A DNA stretch of 26,926 nt from UBA4644 sp964541085 (GCA_964541085.1 CAZIPA010000027.1:1-26926), one strand, 5' to 3'. Counted from the stretch's first letter, positions 7,963 through 15,643 are shown. Notes: a model not told the origin generated them from the sequence alone. Program-made: numbers and translations.

Positions 7963-8568
7963 ATGAAGCAGGATTGGAGGCCGGTGCCGCTGGAGATCGG
8001 GGTGCTTGCCGGGAAAACAGGCACAACGGAATATACCCTGCGCTATCCCAAAACACCGGAGGGCAGCACGGCCTTTGACCGGTGGTGGCTGCGGGAGACG
8101 GAGCTTTTGCGGCGGCGCTGTGCCCGTATACAGGAGCCCTGGCCGGTGCGGGTCTCTTCGGAATGGCAGGAAACGCTGCAATGTCCCCGGGCCATTTCCG
8201 GCTTTGTGGATATCAGCCGACAGAGTGGCTATGCAGGCTGGCAGCTGAAGCGAATCTCCGCCACCTTTTTTCCGGGAGAACGGGGGCCTGTGCCGCTGTC
8301 TGCGCTGCTGCTGCCGGGGCTGCTGCCGCGATTGCTGCCAAGGGTGGAGGCGGCGGTACTGGACATGACCCGACAGGCGGAGACACCCTTTTACCGCAGC
8401 GCGGAAAAGAAGGCGCTGAAGGCACTGCCGGAGGGCGGCTATTATCTCACAGGAGAGGGGCTGGCGATCTGGCTGCCTCAGGAGACCATTGCTCCTGCCA
8501 ACGGAGGTCTGCCCACGGTACTGCTGCCCTATGAGTCGCTGAAGGGATTGCTGCGATTTTCGTTTTGA
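7963..8568 (+). CDS. soluble DUF3298-like (RsiV C-terminal-domain-like) protein
   Basis: A 201-residue protein of unknown function. Residues about 78-115 (GFVDISRQSGYAGW, then a Y/F-rich strand and a GxxxPLSALL turn) and 158-197 (GGYYLTGEGLAIWLP through TIAPANGG to VLLPYESL) resemble the end of the DUF3298 domain, where family members read G-Y-LT-GL-F--P-EIAPYA-G----IPY-EL. That domain forms the extracellular part of the anti-sigma factor RsiV and of PdaC-type proteins. Here there is neither a signal peptide nor a membrane helix, which is odd for the family. GAGGTG lies eight bases before the ATG. The gene starts 144 bases from the divergent DUF4364 gene and is followed closely by another poorly known gene with its own promoter. 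The family call is by pattern only. Confidence 0.72.
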   Translation: MKQDWRPVPLEIGVLAGKTGTTEYTLRYPKTPEGSTAFDRWWLRETELLRRRCARIQEPWPVRVSSEWQETLQCPRAISGFVDISRQSGYAGWQLKRISATFFPGERGPVPLSALLLPGLLPRLLPRVEAAVLDMTRQAETPFYRSAEKKALKALPEGGYYLTGEGLAIWLPQETIAPANGGLPTVLLPYESLKGLLRFSF

Positions 8569-8571
8569 TGA

Positions 8572-8600
8572 TTGCAAAAAAACGGGAGCTGTGGTAGGAT
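8572..8600 (+). promoter_or_regulatory. promoter for the two-helix membrane protein gene
   Basis: TTGCAA (8572-8577), a 17-base spacer, then TAGGAT (8595-8600) preceded by TGG (extended -10). It begins 4 bases after the stop codon of the DUF3298-like gene and 29 bases before the downstream ATG. Confidence 0.55.
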
Positions 8601-8628
8601 AAAGGAAAAGCTCCTGGGGGGGATGGAC

Positions 8629-9204
8629 ATGGAAGAGAAAAAGAAAGCCAGACCGCTGGCTGTCATTGCGTGGGTGCTGCTGGGATTGCTGCTGGCAATT
8701 GCCTGCTTTGGTGCGGCCGGAGAGCGGGGAGATCTGAGCTTTGGCAAGGGGCCATGGGGCATATATGCCACAGATTCCAACACGAGCTATCTGGATGAGG
8801 CTTATTATCAATACACCACGCTGCGGCAGGATCTGCTGATTACCGACCGCCGGGCCACGATGCAGGACGGCGCGCTGGTGATCTACGAGCTGGACGGACG
8901 GCGGACGGTGGATATTTATGATGACTTGCTGGGGCAGCCCCGGCTGTATTCCATGGCACAGGTCAGGGCGACTGCGCCGGAGTCGGTGGTGCTGCGTGTG
9001 CCCATGCTGGGCAGTGTCGTGCGCCAGCTGCATGCCTTCCGCTATGGGATCTGGGGTGTCAGCGCCGGGCTGGCGCTGTTTGGTCTGGTGATGCGGCTGA
9101 CGGCCCGGAGCCGCTGGCGCAGACGGCAGCAGAAGCTCATGCGGAAAAGCTTTGAGACCTTCGGCGAAAAATATCGTCAGGAGGACGAGGACATTACTTA
9201 TTGA
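8629..9204 (+). CDS. small bitopic/two-helix membrane protein, possibly a degenerate signal-peptidase-like fold
   Basis: A protein of about 191 residues that I do not recognise with certainty. ATGs at 8623 and 8629 both follow a run of G residues (8616-8622), and I choose 8629 for spacing. It has one membrane helix at about 11-29, an extracytoplasmic stretch of about 100 residues, a second helix (about 145-163), and a basic, arginine-rich cytoplasmic tail. In the outer part, DGALVIYELDG, then a late VVLRVPMLGSVV segment right before the second helix, resembles the end of SipW-type signal peptidases (GKVVFRIPYLGYV). No Ser/Lys or Ser/His active site is apparent, so catalytic activity is doubtful. 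A terminator follows directly. Confidence 0.75.
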   Translation: MEEKKKARPLAVIAWVLLGLLLAIACFGAAGERGDLSFGKGPWGIYATDSNTSYLDEAYYQYTTLRQDLLITDRRATMQDGALVIYELDGRRTVDIYDDLLGQPRLYSMAQVRATAPESVVLRVPMLGSVVRQLHAFRYGIWGVSAGLALFGLVMRLTARSRWRRRQQKLMRKSFETFGEKYRQEDEDITY

Positions 9205-9210
9205 CGGTTT

Positions 9211-9246
9211 GCCGCAGAGGACGCTCTGCGGCATTTTGCAATTTTC
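9211..9246 (+). terminator. rho-independent terminator
   Basis: A perfect 9-bp stem GCCGCAGAG / CTCTGCGGC (9211-9219 and 9224-9232) with a GACG loop is followed by ATTTTGCAATTTT. It starts 7 bases after the membrane protein's stop codon and separates it from the glycosyltransferase operon. Confidence 0.85.
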
Positions 9247-9269
9247 AAAAAGGCTTAAAAAAGATACCG

Positions 9270-9312
9270 CAGATTTCGGCCGGTAGCTACTTGTGTTGTC
9301 TGCTGAAATCTG
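9270..9312. repeat. imperfect inverted repeat around the glycosyltransferase promoter
   Basis: CAGATTTCGGC (9270-9280) and GCTGAAATCTG (9302-9312) are reverse complements at 10 of 11 positions, with 21 bases between them. The -35 box (9291-9296) lies inside, and the right arm ends at the TG of the extended -10. The placement suggests an operator for a dimeric regulator, which is not identified. Confidence 0.5.
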
Positions 9313-9319
9313 ATAAAAT
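9291..9319 (+). promoter_or_regulatory. promoter of the glycosyltransferase-thyX run
   Basis: TTGTGT (9291-9296), a 17-base spacer, TAAAAT (9314-9319) preceded by TGA (extended -10). It lies between a terminator and the WecG/TagA gene and is probably the main promoter for the co-directional genes that follow. Confidence 0.65.
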
Positions 9320-9345
9320 AAATTGATAATGCAGACAGAAGGGGA

Positions 9346-10080
9346 GTGTCGGCCATTCGAAAGCAGATTATGACCATCGGCTTTGACGATGTGACCTTAC
9401 AGGAGGCCGTGGCATTTGCCATGGAGAAAATCAATACGCGGGAGCGCTGCCGTGTGGTAACACCCAATGCGGAGTTTGCCATGGAGGCCAAAAAGAATCC
9501 CCGCTTTCTGCGGATACTGAACGATTCCCAGCTGGTGCTGGCGGACGGGATCAGCGTGGTTTACGCGTCCCGGATCATAGGCAATCCCCTTTCCGGCCGT
9601 GTCACCGGTGTGAGCTTTGCGCAGGCTCTCTGCGAGGCGCTGGCAAAGCAGGGAGGACGGCTGTATCTGCTGGGAGCAAAGCCCGGCGTGGCGGAGCAGG
9701 CGGGAGAAAAGCTGAAGGAAGCCTATCCCGGTCTGGTGATTGCCGGAACCCATGACGGTTATTTTCAGGATGCACGGCCGGTGGTGGAGGGCATTAACGC
9801 CGCCAGACCGGATGCCATGCTGGTGTGTCTGGGCGCACCCAAGCAGGAATATTTTATGGAAGAGCAGGATGGGGCGCTGGAGGTTCCCGTCATGGCAGGT
9901 CTGGGCGGAAGCATGGATGTGCTGGCGGGCAATGTGCGCCGTGCCCCGGCATTTTTTCAAAAGGCCGGACTGGAATGGTTCTACCGGCTGATCAAGGAGC
10001 CCTGGCGATTTCGCCGGATGGCAAAGCTGCCGCTGTATCTTTGGGACGCGGTAGTGTGGAAACGGAAGGGAGCGGAATAA
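9346..10080 (+). CDS. WecG/TagA/CpsF-family glycosyltransferase
   Basis: A glycosyltransferase of about 240 residues, of the family that transfers N-acetylmannosamine (TagA/TarA) or related sugars to undecaprenyl-linked GlcNAc for wall teichoic acid or surface glycan synthesis at the inner membrane face. Family hallmarks are VVTPNAEF (about 37-44), LADGISVV (about 65-72), a Rossmann-like GGRLYLLGAKPGVAE, and CLGAPKQE (about 161-168). The basic C-terminus (FYRLIKEPWRFRRM) is the usual membrane-targeting end. The start is uncertain. GTG at 9346 touches the AAGGGGA ribosome site, ATG at 9370 is about 24 bases from it, and an ATT at 9355 has the best spacing. No other teichoic-acid genes are nearby. 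Confidence 0.9.
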   Translation: MSAIRKQIMTIGFDDVTLQEAVAFAMEKINTRERCRVVTPNAEFAMEAKKNPRFLRILNDSQLVLADGISVVYASRIIGNPLSGRVTGVSFAQALCEALAKQGGRLYLLGAKPGVAEQAGEKLKEAYPGLVIAGTHDGYFQDARPVVEGINAARPDAMLVCLGAPKQEYFMEEQDGALEVPVMAGLGGSMDVLAGNVRRAPAFFQKAGLEWFYRLIKEPWRFRRMAKLPLYLWDAVVWKRKGAE

Positions 10081-10081
10081 T

Positions 10082-10846
10082 ATGCGTGTAACGCTGCTGG
10101 AACACACCCCCCAGCCGGAACGGCTGATTGCTGCTGCCGCAAAGCTGTGCTATTCTCCGTCGGATGCCGACAGCATCATGGAGGGTCTGACGCCGGAGAA
10201 AACGGAAAAATTTCTGGCGACTCTGACAGAGATGGGCCACGAAAGTCCTATCGAACACGCAGTGTATACCTTTGCCGTGGACGGCGTTTCCCGCAGTCTG
10301 CTGGCACAGATCACCCGTCATCGCATTGCCTCCTACAGTGTACAGTCCCAGCGCTATGTGAAGATCAAAGAGGGTGCGTTTTCTTTTGTGACCCCGCCGG
10401 AGATCGCCTGTGATCCCGAGGCTGATGCCCGCTATCAGGCATTCATGCGGGACTGCTATCAAACCTATCTGGCGCTGGCGGACAGGCTTCAGGCCAGACA
10501 TTTCAAAACACTGACAGAGCAGGGTGTGCCGGAAAAGGCCGCACAGCGGCAGGCGGAAAAAATGGCCATCGAGGATGCCCGCTATGTGCTGCCCAACGCC
10601 TGTGAAACCAAGCTGGTAGTCACCATGAATGCCCGCAGCCTGTACAATTTCTTCCGGCTGCGCTGCTGCAACCGGGCCCAGTGGGAGATACGGGAGCTGG
10701 CGTGGCAGATGCTCAGGCTCTGCCGGGAGGCTTCGCCCACGCTGTTTGCCCATGCAGGACCGGCCTGTATCAGCGGCCCCTGCCCGGAGGGTAAAATGAC
10801 CTGCGGAAAGGCCGGAGCCATGCGGGAAAGGAGCGCACAGCTATGA
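10082..10846 (+). CDS. thyX: FAD-dependent thymidylate synthase ThyX
   Basis: A 254-residue flavoenzyme that makes dTMP from dUMP using methylene-tetrahydrofolate and a reduced flavin, replacing ThyA. The diagnostic RHRX7S motif is intact: R79-H80-R81, seven residues, S89, within RHRIASYSVQSQRY. Conserved ESPIEH (54-59) and the later EDARYVLPNA and NARSLYNFFRLR segments are also present. The gene starts 1 base after the glycosyltransferase stop, with GGGAG upstream, and overlaps the thymidylate kinase gene by 4 bases. It thus encodes the step directly before that kinase. The length is slightly above the usual 220-250 residues. Confidence 0.97.
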   Translation: MRVTLLEHTPQPERLIAAAAKLCYSPSDADSIMEGLTPEKTEKFLATLTEMGHESPIEHAVYTFAVDGVSRSLLAQITRHRIASYSVQSQRYVKIKEGAFSFVTPPEIACDPEADARYQAFMRDCYQTYLALADRLQARHFKTLTEQGVPEKAAQRQAEKMAIEDARYVLPNACETKLVVTMNARSLYNFFRLRCCNRAQWEIRELAWQMLRLCREASPTLFAHAGPACISGPCPEGKMTCGKAGAMRERSAQL

Positions 10847-11505
10847 GCCGACATCTGATTGTGCTGGAGGGCACCGACGGCTGCGGCAAGTCCACACAGG
10901 CAGAGCTGGCCTGCCGTGCGCTGCTGGAGGCCGGTGTGGAGCACAAGCGGCTGATTTTTCCCCGATACGATCAGGACAGCTCCATGCTGCTGCGGATGTA
11001 TCTTCAGGGACAGTTTGGCAGTCATCCGGAGGATGTCAACGCCTATGCGGCCTCCACCTTTTTTGCGGTGGATCGTTATGCCTCCTATCAGACAGACTGG
11101 AAGGAGGACTATCAGGCGGGAAAGGTGATTTTCAGCGACCGCTATACCACCTCCAACGCGGTGCATCAGTCCTCCAAGCTGGAGAGGGAAGAGCTGTTTC
11201 AGTTTACCGACTGGCTGTTTCATTATGAATATGACCTGCTGGGGCTGCCCAGTCCCACCTGCGTGATCTTTCTGGATCTTCCGCCGGAGGCGTCCTTCCG
11301 CATGATTGAAAAGCGTCAGGGACAGCAGGGAGATATCCACGAGCTGGATCACGACTATCTGATCCGCTGTCACGCACGGGCGCTGGAGCTGTGCAGCCAT
11401 TATGGCTGGCATCGGATCGCCTGCTGGGACGGTACGCAGATTCGTTCCATAGAAGACATTCATCAGGATATTATGGCTGTGATTTTCCGGGAGCTGGGCC
11501 GATGA
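10843..11505 (+). CDS. tmk: thymidylate kinase (dTMP kinase)
   Basis: A 220-residue P-loop kinase that phosphorylates dTMP to dTDP. The P-loop is GTDGCGKST (10-18). The DR motif is FSDRYTTSNA (D99-R100), and a LID-like basic segment (EKRQGQQGDIHELD, about 156-169) follows. It overlaps thyX by ATGA, so the two consecutive enzymes of dTTP synthesis are translationally coupled. The sequence between the P-loop and DR motif (FPRYDQDSSMLLRMYLQGQ) is somewhat unlike the classic RTRE pattern of TMPK, and other clostridial members of this branch look similar. It is most likely the housekeeping dTMP kinase, although a second copy elsewhere cannot be excluded. Confidence 0.9.
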   Translation: MSRHLIVLEGTDGCGKSTQAELACRALLEAGVEHKRLIFPRYDQDSSMLLRMYLQGQFGSHPEDVNAYAASTFFAVDRYASYQTDWKEDYQAGKVIFSDRYTTSNAVHQSSKLEREELFQFTDWLFHYEYDLLGLPSPTCVIFLDLPPEASFRMIEKRQGQQGDIHELDHDYLIRCHARALELCSHYGWHRIACWDGTQIRSIEDIHQDIMAVIFRELGR

Positions 11506-12320
11506 CGGAAGCATCCTTTGCAAGGCCCGGAGACGAAGCGCAGCTGGTGCGGCTGTATCGTTCTGCCTTTCCGGATGGAGCGGATTTCTGGCACTGGTTT
11601 TTGAAAAGCGGCCCCTATCGTCCGGAAAACACGCTGGTACGGCGGGAAGCGGGACAGGTTGTTTCCTCTCTGCAAATGCTGCCTGTGCGGCTGGACATCG
11701 GCGGTGAGGTCTGGGATGCACAGTATATTTATGCTGCGGCAACACTGCCGGAATGGCGGGGGAAGGGTCTTATGGGTCACCTGCTGGAACAGGCGGCGGA
11801 GGAAGGCAGACTGCGAGGGCAGCAGTTCAGTGTGCTGATCGTGGAGGAACCGGGGCTGCTTGACTACTATGCCCGGTTTCAATATCGGCCGCAGATTGCC
11901 TGGGGTCTCTGTCCTACGGGAACGGCCCTGCCGGAAGCAAACGAACATTGCCGCAGAATCCAGCCCGGGGACATCCCGGCGATCAACGATATCTATGAAG
12001 CTGCCGCCCGGGCCGTGCCCCATGGCATCCGCAACCGGGAACATTGGGAAAAGCAGCTGGAACTCTATGCGGAAAACGCACAATTGCTTGAAAAATCAGG
12101 TCGTGTAACGGCCTATTGCTTTACAGACGAAAACGGCATTGCAGAGGTCTGCGGCCCCGGCGGAGAGCGTCTTGCCGCAAAATTGCGGCCCGGCGAAAGC
12201 TTTTGCGCACCGGTCATGCAGGGCCAGACTGTGATTTCCGGCAGCATCCGTCCCTTAAACGGCACGGCGGATGCTCTGCTGGGAGACCGTTTCCTATATC
12301 TGAATCTGATGTATAACTGA
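11502..12320 (+). CDS. GNAT family N-acetyltransferase
   Basis: A 272-residue acetyltransferase from the ATG at 11502, which overlaps the thymidylate kinase stop by ATGA and has GGGAG eight bases upstream. The N-terminal GNAT fold holds the acetyl-CoA loop RGKGLMGHLL (86-95) after the strand IYAAATLPEW, then a VLIVEEPGLLDYYARFQY segment (about 111-128) typical of motif B. The C-terminal half (about 140-272) looks like a second, weakly conserved domain, as in Eis-like enzymes. The substrate is unknown. Although in the middle of an operon with thyX and tmk, nothing ties it to nucleotide metabolism beyond cotranscription. Confidence 0.88.
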   Translation: MTEASFARPGDEAQLVRLYRSAFPDGADFWHWFLKSGPYRPENTLVRREAGQVVSSLQMLPVRLDIGGEVWDAQYIYAAATLPEWRGKGLMGHLLEQAAEEGRLRGQQFSVLIVEEPGLLDYYARFQYRPQIAWGLCPTGTALPEANEHCRRIQPGDIPAINDIYEAAARAVPHGIRNREHWEKQLELYAENAQLLEKSGRVTAYCFTDENGIAEVCGPGGERLAAKLRPGESFCAPVMQGQTVISGSIRPLNGTADALLGDRFLYLNLMYN

Positions 12321-12323
12321 GGC

Positions 12324-12341
12324 TGCGGCAGAGCTGCCGCA
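12324..12341. repeat. short intergenic hairpin without T-run
   Basis: TGCGGCAG and CTGCCGCA are separated by AG, so in RNA a 6- to 7-bp stem with a 4- to 6-base loop can form. No T-run follows. It lies in the 36-base gap between the acetyltransferase and protease genes and might tune processing or expression. A terminator is unlikely. Confidence 0.4.
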
Positions 12342-12356
12342 CCATGAGGAGCAGGC

Positions 12357-13229
12357 ATGAAACAGGATCGTATTCCCTTGCTGGCGGGCTTTTTACCGGC
12401 GGTGTCCATGGGTCTGCTGCTGCTGTTCGGCGCATTGCTGGAGGGCGGCGTTCTGCCCAAAAGCATTTACACCGTGACGGGAGCAGAGCTGGCGGCATTT
12501 TTACCGGTGACGCTGCTGTTACGGCTGGTGAAAACAGAAGATGGCCGCAGGGCACGGTTCCGGTTCCGGCCTCATAAACGGCAGACGGTCTGGACGGCGG
12601 TGTGCCTGTCTCTGGTGGCTGCCCTTCTGGCGGTACTGCTGAACAGCGGAATGGCGCTGCTGCTGGACGGACATTACTATACCCAGGGCGTTTCGCTGGA
12701 GAGCTATGGCATCTCCGGCTTCTGGCCGCTGCTGCTGACGGCAGTGGTGCTGCCTGCGGTGATAGAGGAGCTGTTCTTCCGGGGTGTGCTCCTTTCCGCA
12801 CTGGAATACTATGGCAGCTGGCCCGCACTGCTGCTGTCCTCGCTGGCCTTTGCCCTGATTCATGGGGATGCCGGCAATTTTGCAGGGCCGCTGGCGGCAG
12901 GTATGATTTACGGCTATATGACCTGTGCACTGGATTCCGTCTGGCCCGCCATCTTCGCCCATCTGTTGAATAACGGCCTGTCACTGGCCCTTGCGGGCAG
13001 TGCGAAAACCTGCACGGTGCTGGGCCTCTGGCCTTATGTGATGCTGGTGCTGCTGTTTTGCTTCTGTCTGCTGCTGGCGCTTTCCATGCGGGCACTGGAG
13101 CGGCAGATCGAAAAGAAACGCATTCAGCGTCTTCAATACAAGCCGGCGGCACAGGCGCTGCGTGGCCTGCTGATCTCTCCGGGGATGTGGCTGCTGCTGG
13201 TGATTTATCTGATTCGTGTCCTGAACTGA
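12357..13229 (+). CDS. CPBP family intramembrane glutamic endopeptidase
   Basis: A 290-residue membrane protein of about eight helices. The CPBP (Abi/Rce1-like) core is clear: IEELFFRGVL carries the EExxxR motif (E137, E138, R142), followed by AFALIHGD with H169 and AHLLNNGLSL with H202. These are the residues expected for glutamate-type intramembrane proteolysis. Family members process prenylated proteins, peptide pheromones or bacteriocin-related substrates, and many are of unknown role. AGGAG lies about 6 bases before the ATG. Just upstream of mltG and with no peptide precursor gene nearby, its target cannot be named. A basic stretch at about 64-76 separates the N-terminal helices. Confidence 0.92.
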   Translation: MKQDRIPLLAGFLPAVSMGLLLLFGALLEGGVLPKSIYTVTGAELAAFLPVTLLLRLVKTEDGRRARFRFRPHKRQTVWTAVCLSLVAALLAVLLNSGMALLLDGHYYTQGVSLESYGISGFWPLLLTAVVLPAVIEELFFRGVLLSALEYYGSWPALLLSSLAFALIHGDAGNFAGPLAAGMIYGYMTCALDSVWPAIFAHLLNNGLSLALAGSAKTCTVLGLWPYVMLVLLFCFCLLLALSMRALERQIEKKRIQRLQYKPAAQALRGLLISPGMWLLLVIYLIRVLN

Positions 13230-13246
13230 GTAGGAGGAACTGCAAC

Positions 13247-14338
13247 ATGGCAACAAAAAAGAACCGTGGAGCCCATATCGTGGCCGGTGCAATGAACACC
13301 GTCAGCTATATTCTGCTGATCGTGGGATTGTCGCTGATGATTTCCACGGTGGGACTGCTCTGGGCCAACGATGTGCTGGCTCTGGTGAAGGAGGAAAAGC
13401 CCGTTACCCTGCGTCTGACGGAGGAAACGGCCAGCGCCGATGTGGCGGAACAGCTGAAGGAGGAGGGCGTCATTCAGTATGCCTTTCTGTTCAAGCTGAT
13501 GACCGGCTTCAAAAAAGCGGACAGCTTTGACCCGGGCACCTATGAGGTGAACAGCAATATGGACTATGGCCAGCTCATCAACACGCTGCAAGCCACAAAG
13601 TCCACCCGCAGCGTGGTGACGGTCACTATCCCCGAGGGCTACAGTCTGAAGGAAATCTGCGCACTGCTGGTGGAAAAGGATGTGGTGCGGGAGGATGTGT
13701 TCTGGGATGTGGTGAACAACTATGACTTTGCCCATTTCATGCTGGAGGATGTTCCCATGGTGGAAAACCGGCTGGAGGGCTATCTGTTCCCGGACACCTA
13801 CAATTTTTACACCAATTATGAAAAGCCGGACGCGGCCCGGGACAAGGCCCACACCGTTGATGTGGTGAACAAGATGCTCAACAACTTTGTAAAGAAGTAC
13901 ACCAAGGCCATGCGCAATCTCACCGAGGCCAACGGTCTGACCATTGCGCAGGTGGTGAATATTGCGTCGCTGATCGAAAAGGAAGCCCAGAAGGCCGATG
14001 AGCGCACTACCATTTCCAGCGTCATCTACAACCGACTGGACGATCCGGGCAACTTCCCCTATTTGCAGATTGATGCCACCATCATGTATGTGACCGGTCA
14101 TAAGGACGCGCTGACGGTGGATGATCTGAAAATCGACAGCCCCTACAACACTTATGTGACCCAGGGCCTGCCGCCTACGGCCATCTGCAATCCGGGCACA
14201 GCCTGCCTTATGGCGGCTATCCAGCCGGACAACACGAAATATCATTACTATGTGGCCCGCTCTGACGGCAGTCATATTTTCAGCAAGACGCTGGCAGAGC
14301 ACAACAAGGCCGTTGCAAAGGTGGCGGCAGAGGAATGA
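13247..14338 (+). CDS. mltG: endolytic transglycosylase MltG (YceG-like)
   Basis: A 363-residue protein anchored by one N-terminal helix (about 18-42) with an outer catalytic domain. MltG cleaves nascent peptidoglycan glycan strands at the membrane face and ends their growth. A LysM-like region (about 55-170) is followed by EGYLFPDTY (177-185), then IASLIEKEA with catalytic E244, SVIYNRL, LQIDATIMY, and SPYNTYVTQGLPPTAICNPG. AGGAGG lies nine bases before the ATG at 13247, and the frame is open further upstream without a start signal. It overlaps the U32 gene by ATGA. In B. subtilis, mltG (yrrL) also sits by alaS and the U32 genes yrrN/yrrO, so the neighbourhood is partly conserved. Confidence 0.96.
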   Translation: MATKKNRGAHIVAGAMNTVSYILLIVGLSLMISTVGLLWANDVLALVKEEKPVTLRLTEETASADVAEQLKEEGVIQYAFLFKLMTGFKKADSFDPGTYEVNSNMDYGQLINTLQATKSTRSVVTVTIPEGYSLKEICALLVEKDVVREDVFWDVVNNYDFAHFMLEDVPMVENRLEGYLFPDTYNFYTNYEKPDAARDKAHTVDVVNKMLNNFVKKYTKAMRNLTEANGLTIAQVVNIASLIEKEAQKADERTTISSVIYNRLDDPGNFPYLQIDATIMYVTGHKDALTVDDLKIDSPYNTYVTQGLPPTAICNPGTACLMAAIQPDNTKYHYYVARSDGSHIFSKTLAEHNKAVAKVAAEE

Positions 14339-15579
14339 TGCGTCCGGAAATTCTGGCCCCGGCCGGTGATCCGGAAAAGCTGCGCTATGCGGTGGATTAT
14401 GGGGCCGATGCGGTCTATCTGGCGGGAAATGCCTTTGGAATGCGTTCTGCTTCTGACAATTTCAGCCGGGAAGAGCAGGCGGAGGCCGTCCGCTGGTGTC
14501 ACGAACGGGGCGTGAAGGTCTATGTCACCGTCAACACGCTGCCCCGGGAGCCGGAGCTCGCGCAGCTGCCGGAGTATCTGCGATTTCTCGATGACTGCGG
14601 CGTGGACGCGCTGATTCTGGCCGATCTGGGTGTGCTGGCACTGGCAAAGCAATACGCGCCCCGCTGCAAGCTGCACATCTCTACCCAGACCAGCATCGTC
14701 AATTCTCAGGCGGCACGGATGTGGTATGAGCTGGGAGCCAGCCGGGTTGTGCTGGCCCGGGAGCTGTCTCTGGAGGAGGTTCGCGCCATCCGGGAGCATA
14801 CACCGCCGGAGCTGGAACTGGAAGCCTTTGTCCACGGCTCCATGTGTATGGCCTATTCCGGACGGTGTGTGCTGTCCAATTATCTGGCCTCCCGGGATGC
14901 CAACCGGGGAAATTGTGCCCAGCCCTGCCGCTGGAAATACCGGGTGGTGGAGGAATATCGTCCCGGCGAGTATATGCCGGTGGTGGAGGATGAAAACGGC
15001 ACCTATATTTTCAACTCCAAGGACATGAATCTGCTGCCCTATATCGACCGGCTGGCAAAGGCCGGCATCAGCAGCTTCAAGATCGAGGGCCGGGTCAAGA
15101 CTGCCTATTATGCCGCCGTCGTCACCGGTGCCTATCGCAGAGCCGCAGAGCTGTATGCGGCGGATCCCGAGCATTATGCGCCACCCCAGTCTCTGCTGGA
15201 CGAGGTGCAGAAGGTGAGCCATCGGGAATATTTCACCGGCTTTTATTTCGGTGATCCCCACACCCAGCAAATGGGGGACAGCCGCTATATCCGGGAATGG
15301 GAAATCTGCGCTGTGGTGGAGGAATGCGCACCGGACGGACAGGCCCGGCTGAAGCACAAAAACCGCTTCGCCGCCAACGATCCGCTGGAGCTGCTGATTC
15401 CCGGACAGGAGGCCCGCCCGGTGGTGCTGGAGGATGTGCGGGACGAGGCCGGCCAACCGCTTCCGCTGGCCAATGTGCCCCATATGACGGTCTATGCAAA
15501 GCTGCCCTGCTGGGCCCCGCCCAGAGCGATTTTGCGCCGAAAAAAGGAAGAAGGACTTGGCAAGCAGGCCGCTTTGTGA
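14335..15579 (+). CDS. peptidase U32 family protein, likely tRNA U34 hydroxylase (TrhP-like)
   Basis: A 414-residue U32 protein. The family signature is complete: EAFVHGSMCMAYSGRCVLS (163-181). Cysteines C171, C178, C194 and C198 (GNCAQPC) match the four ligands of an iron-sulfur cluster. Although named peptidases, well-studied relatives (E. coli TrhP/YegQ, B. subtilis YrrN/YrrO) form 5-hydroxyuridine at tRNA position 34 using prephenate. Here that role is inferred from family and from the mltG/alaS neighbourhood. Two ATG codons (14335, 14338) follow AGAGGA, and the first overlaps the mltG stop. No trmR methyltransferase gene, present between these genes in B. subtilis, lies in between. Its last bases contain the alaS promoter. 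Confidence 0.9.
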   Translation: MMRPEILAPAGDPEKLRYAVDYGADAVYLAGNAFGMRSASDNFSREEQAEAVRWCHERGVKVYVTVNTLPREPELAQLPEYLRFLDDCGVDALILADLGVLALAKQYAPRCKLHISTQTSIVNSQAARMWYELGASRVVLARELSLEEVRAIREHTPPELELEAFVHGSMCMAYSGRCVLSNYLASRDANRGNCAQPCRWKYRVVEEYRPGEYMPVVEDENGTYIFNSKDMNLLPYIDRLAKAGISSFKIEGRVKTAYYAAVVTGAYRRAAELYAADPEHYAPPQSLLDEVQKVSHREYFTGFYFGDPHTQQMGDSRYIREWEICAVVEECAPDGQARLKHKNRFAANDPLELLIPGQEARPVVLEDVRDEAGQPLPLANVPHMTVYAKLPCWAPPRAILRRKKEEGLGKQAAL

Positions 15580-15585
15580 TATGAT
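15557..15585 (+). promoter_or_regulatory. promoter of the alaS-hit-comEC-holA run
   Basis: TTGGCA (15557-15562), exactly 17 bases, TATGAT (15580-15585), with TGA before the -10 giving an extended -10. That TGA is the stop codon of the U32 gene, so the promoter is embedded in its 3' end. The transcript would start near 15592, about 52 bases before the alaS ATG. That is too short for a T-box leader. Confidence 0.72.
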
Positions 15586-15643
15586 AAAAAATCATCGTGT
15601 ATCTTAAAAACAGGAAAACCGAAGTCAAAAGAGGTTATGAAGG

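Noticed and set aside
15585..15643. T-box riboswitch in front of alaS.
   Set aside because: Only about 60 bases separate the promoter from the ATG, with no T-box consensus or terminator.
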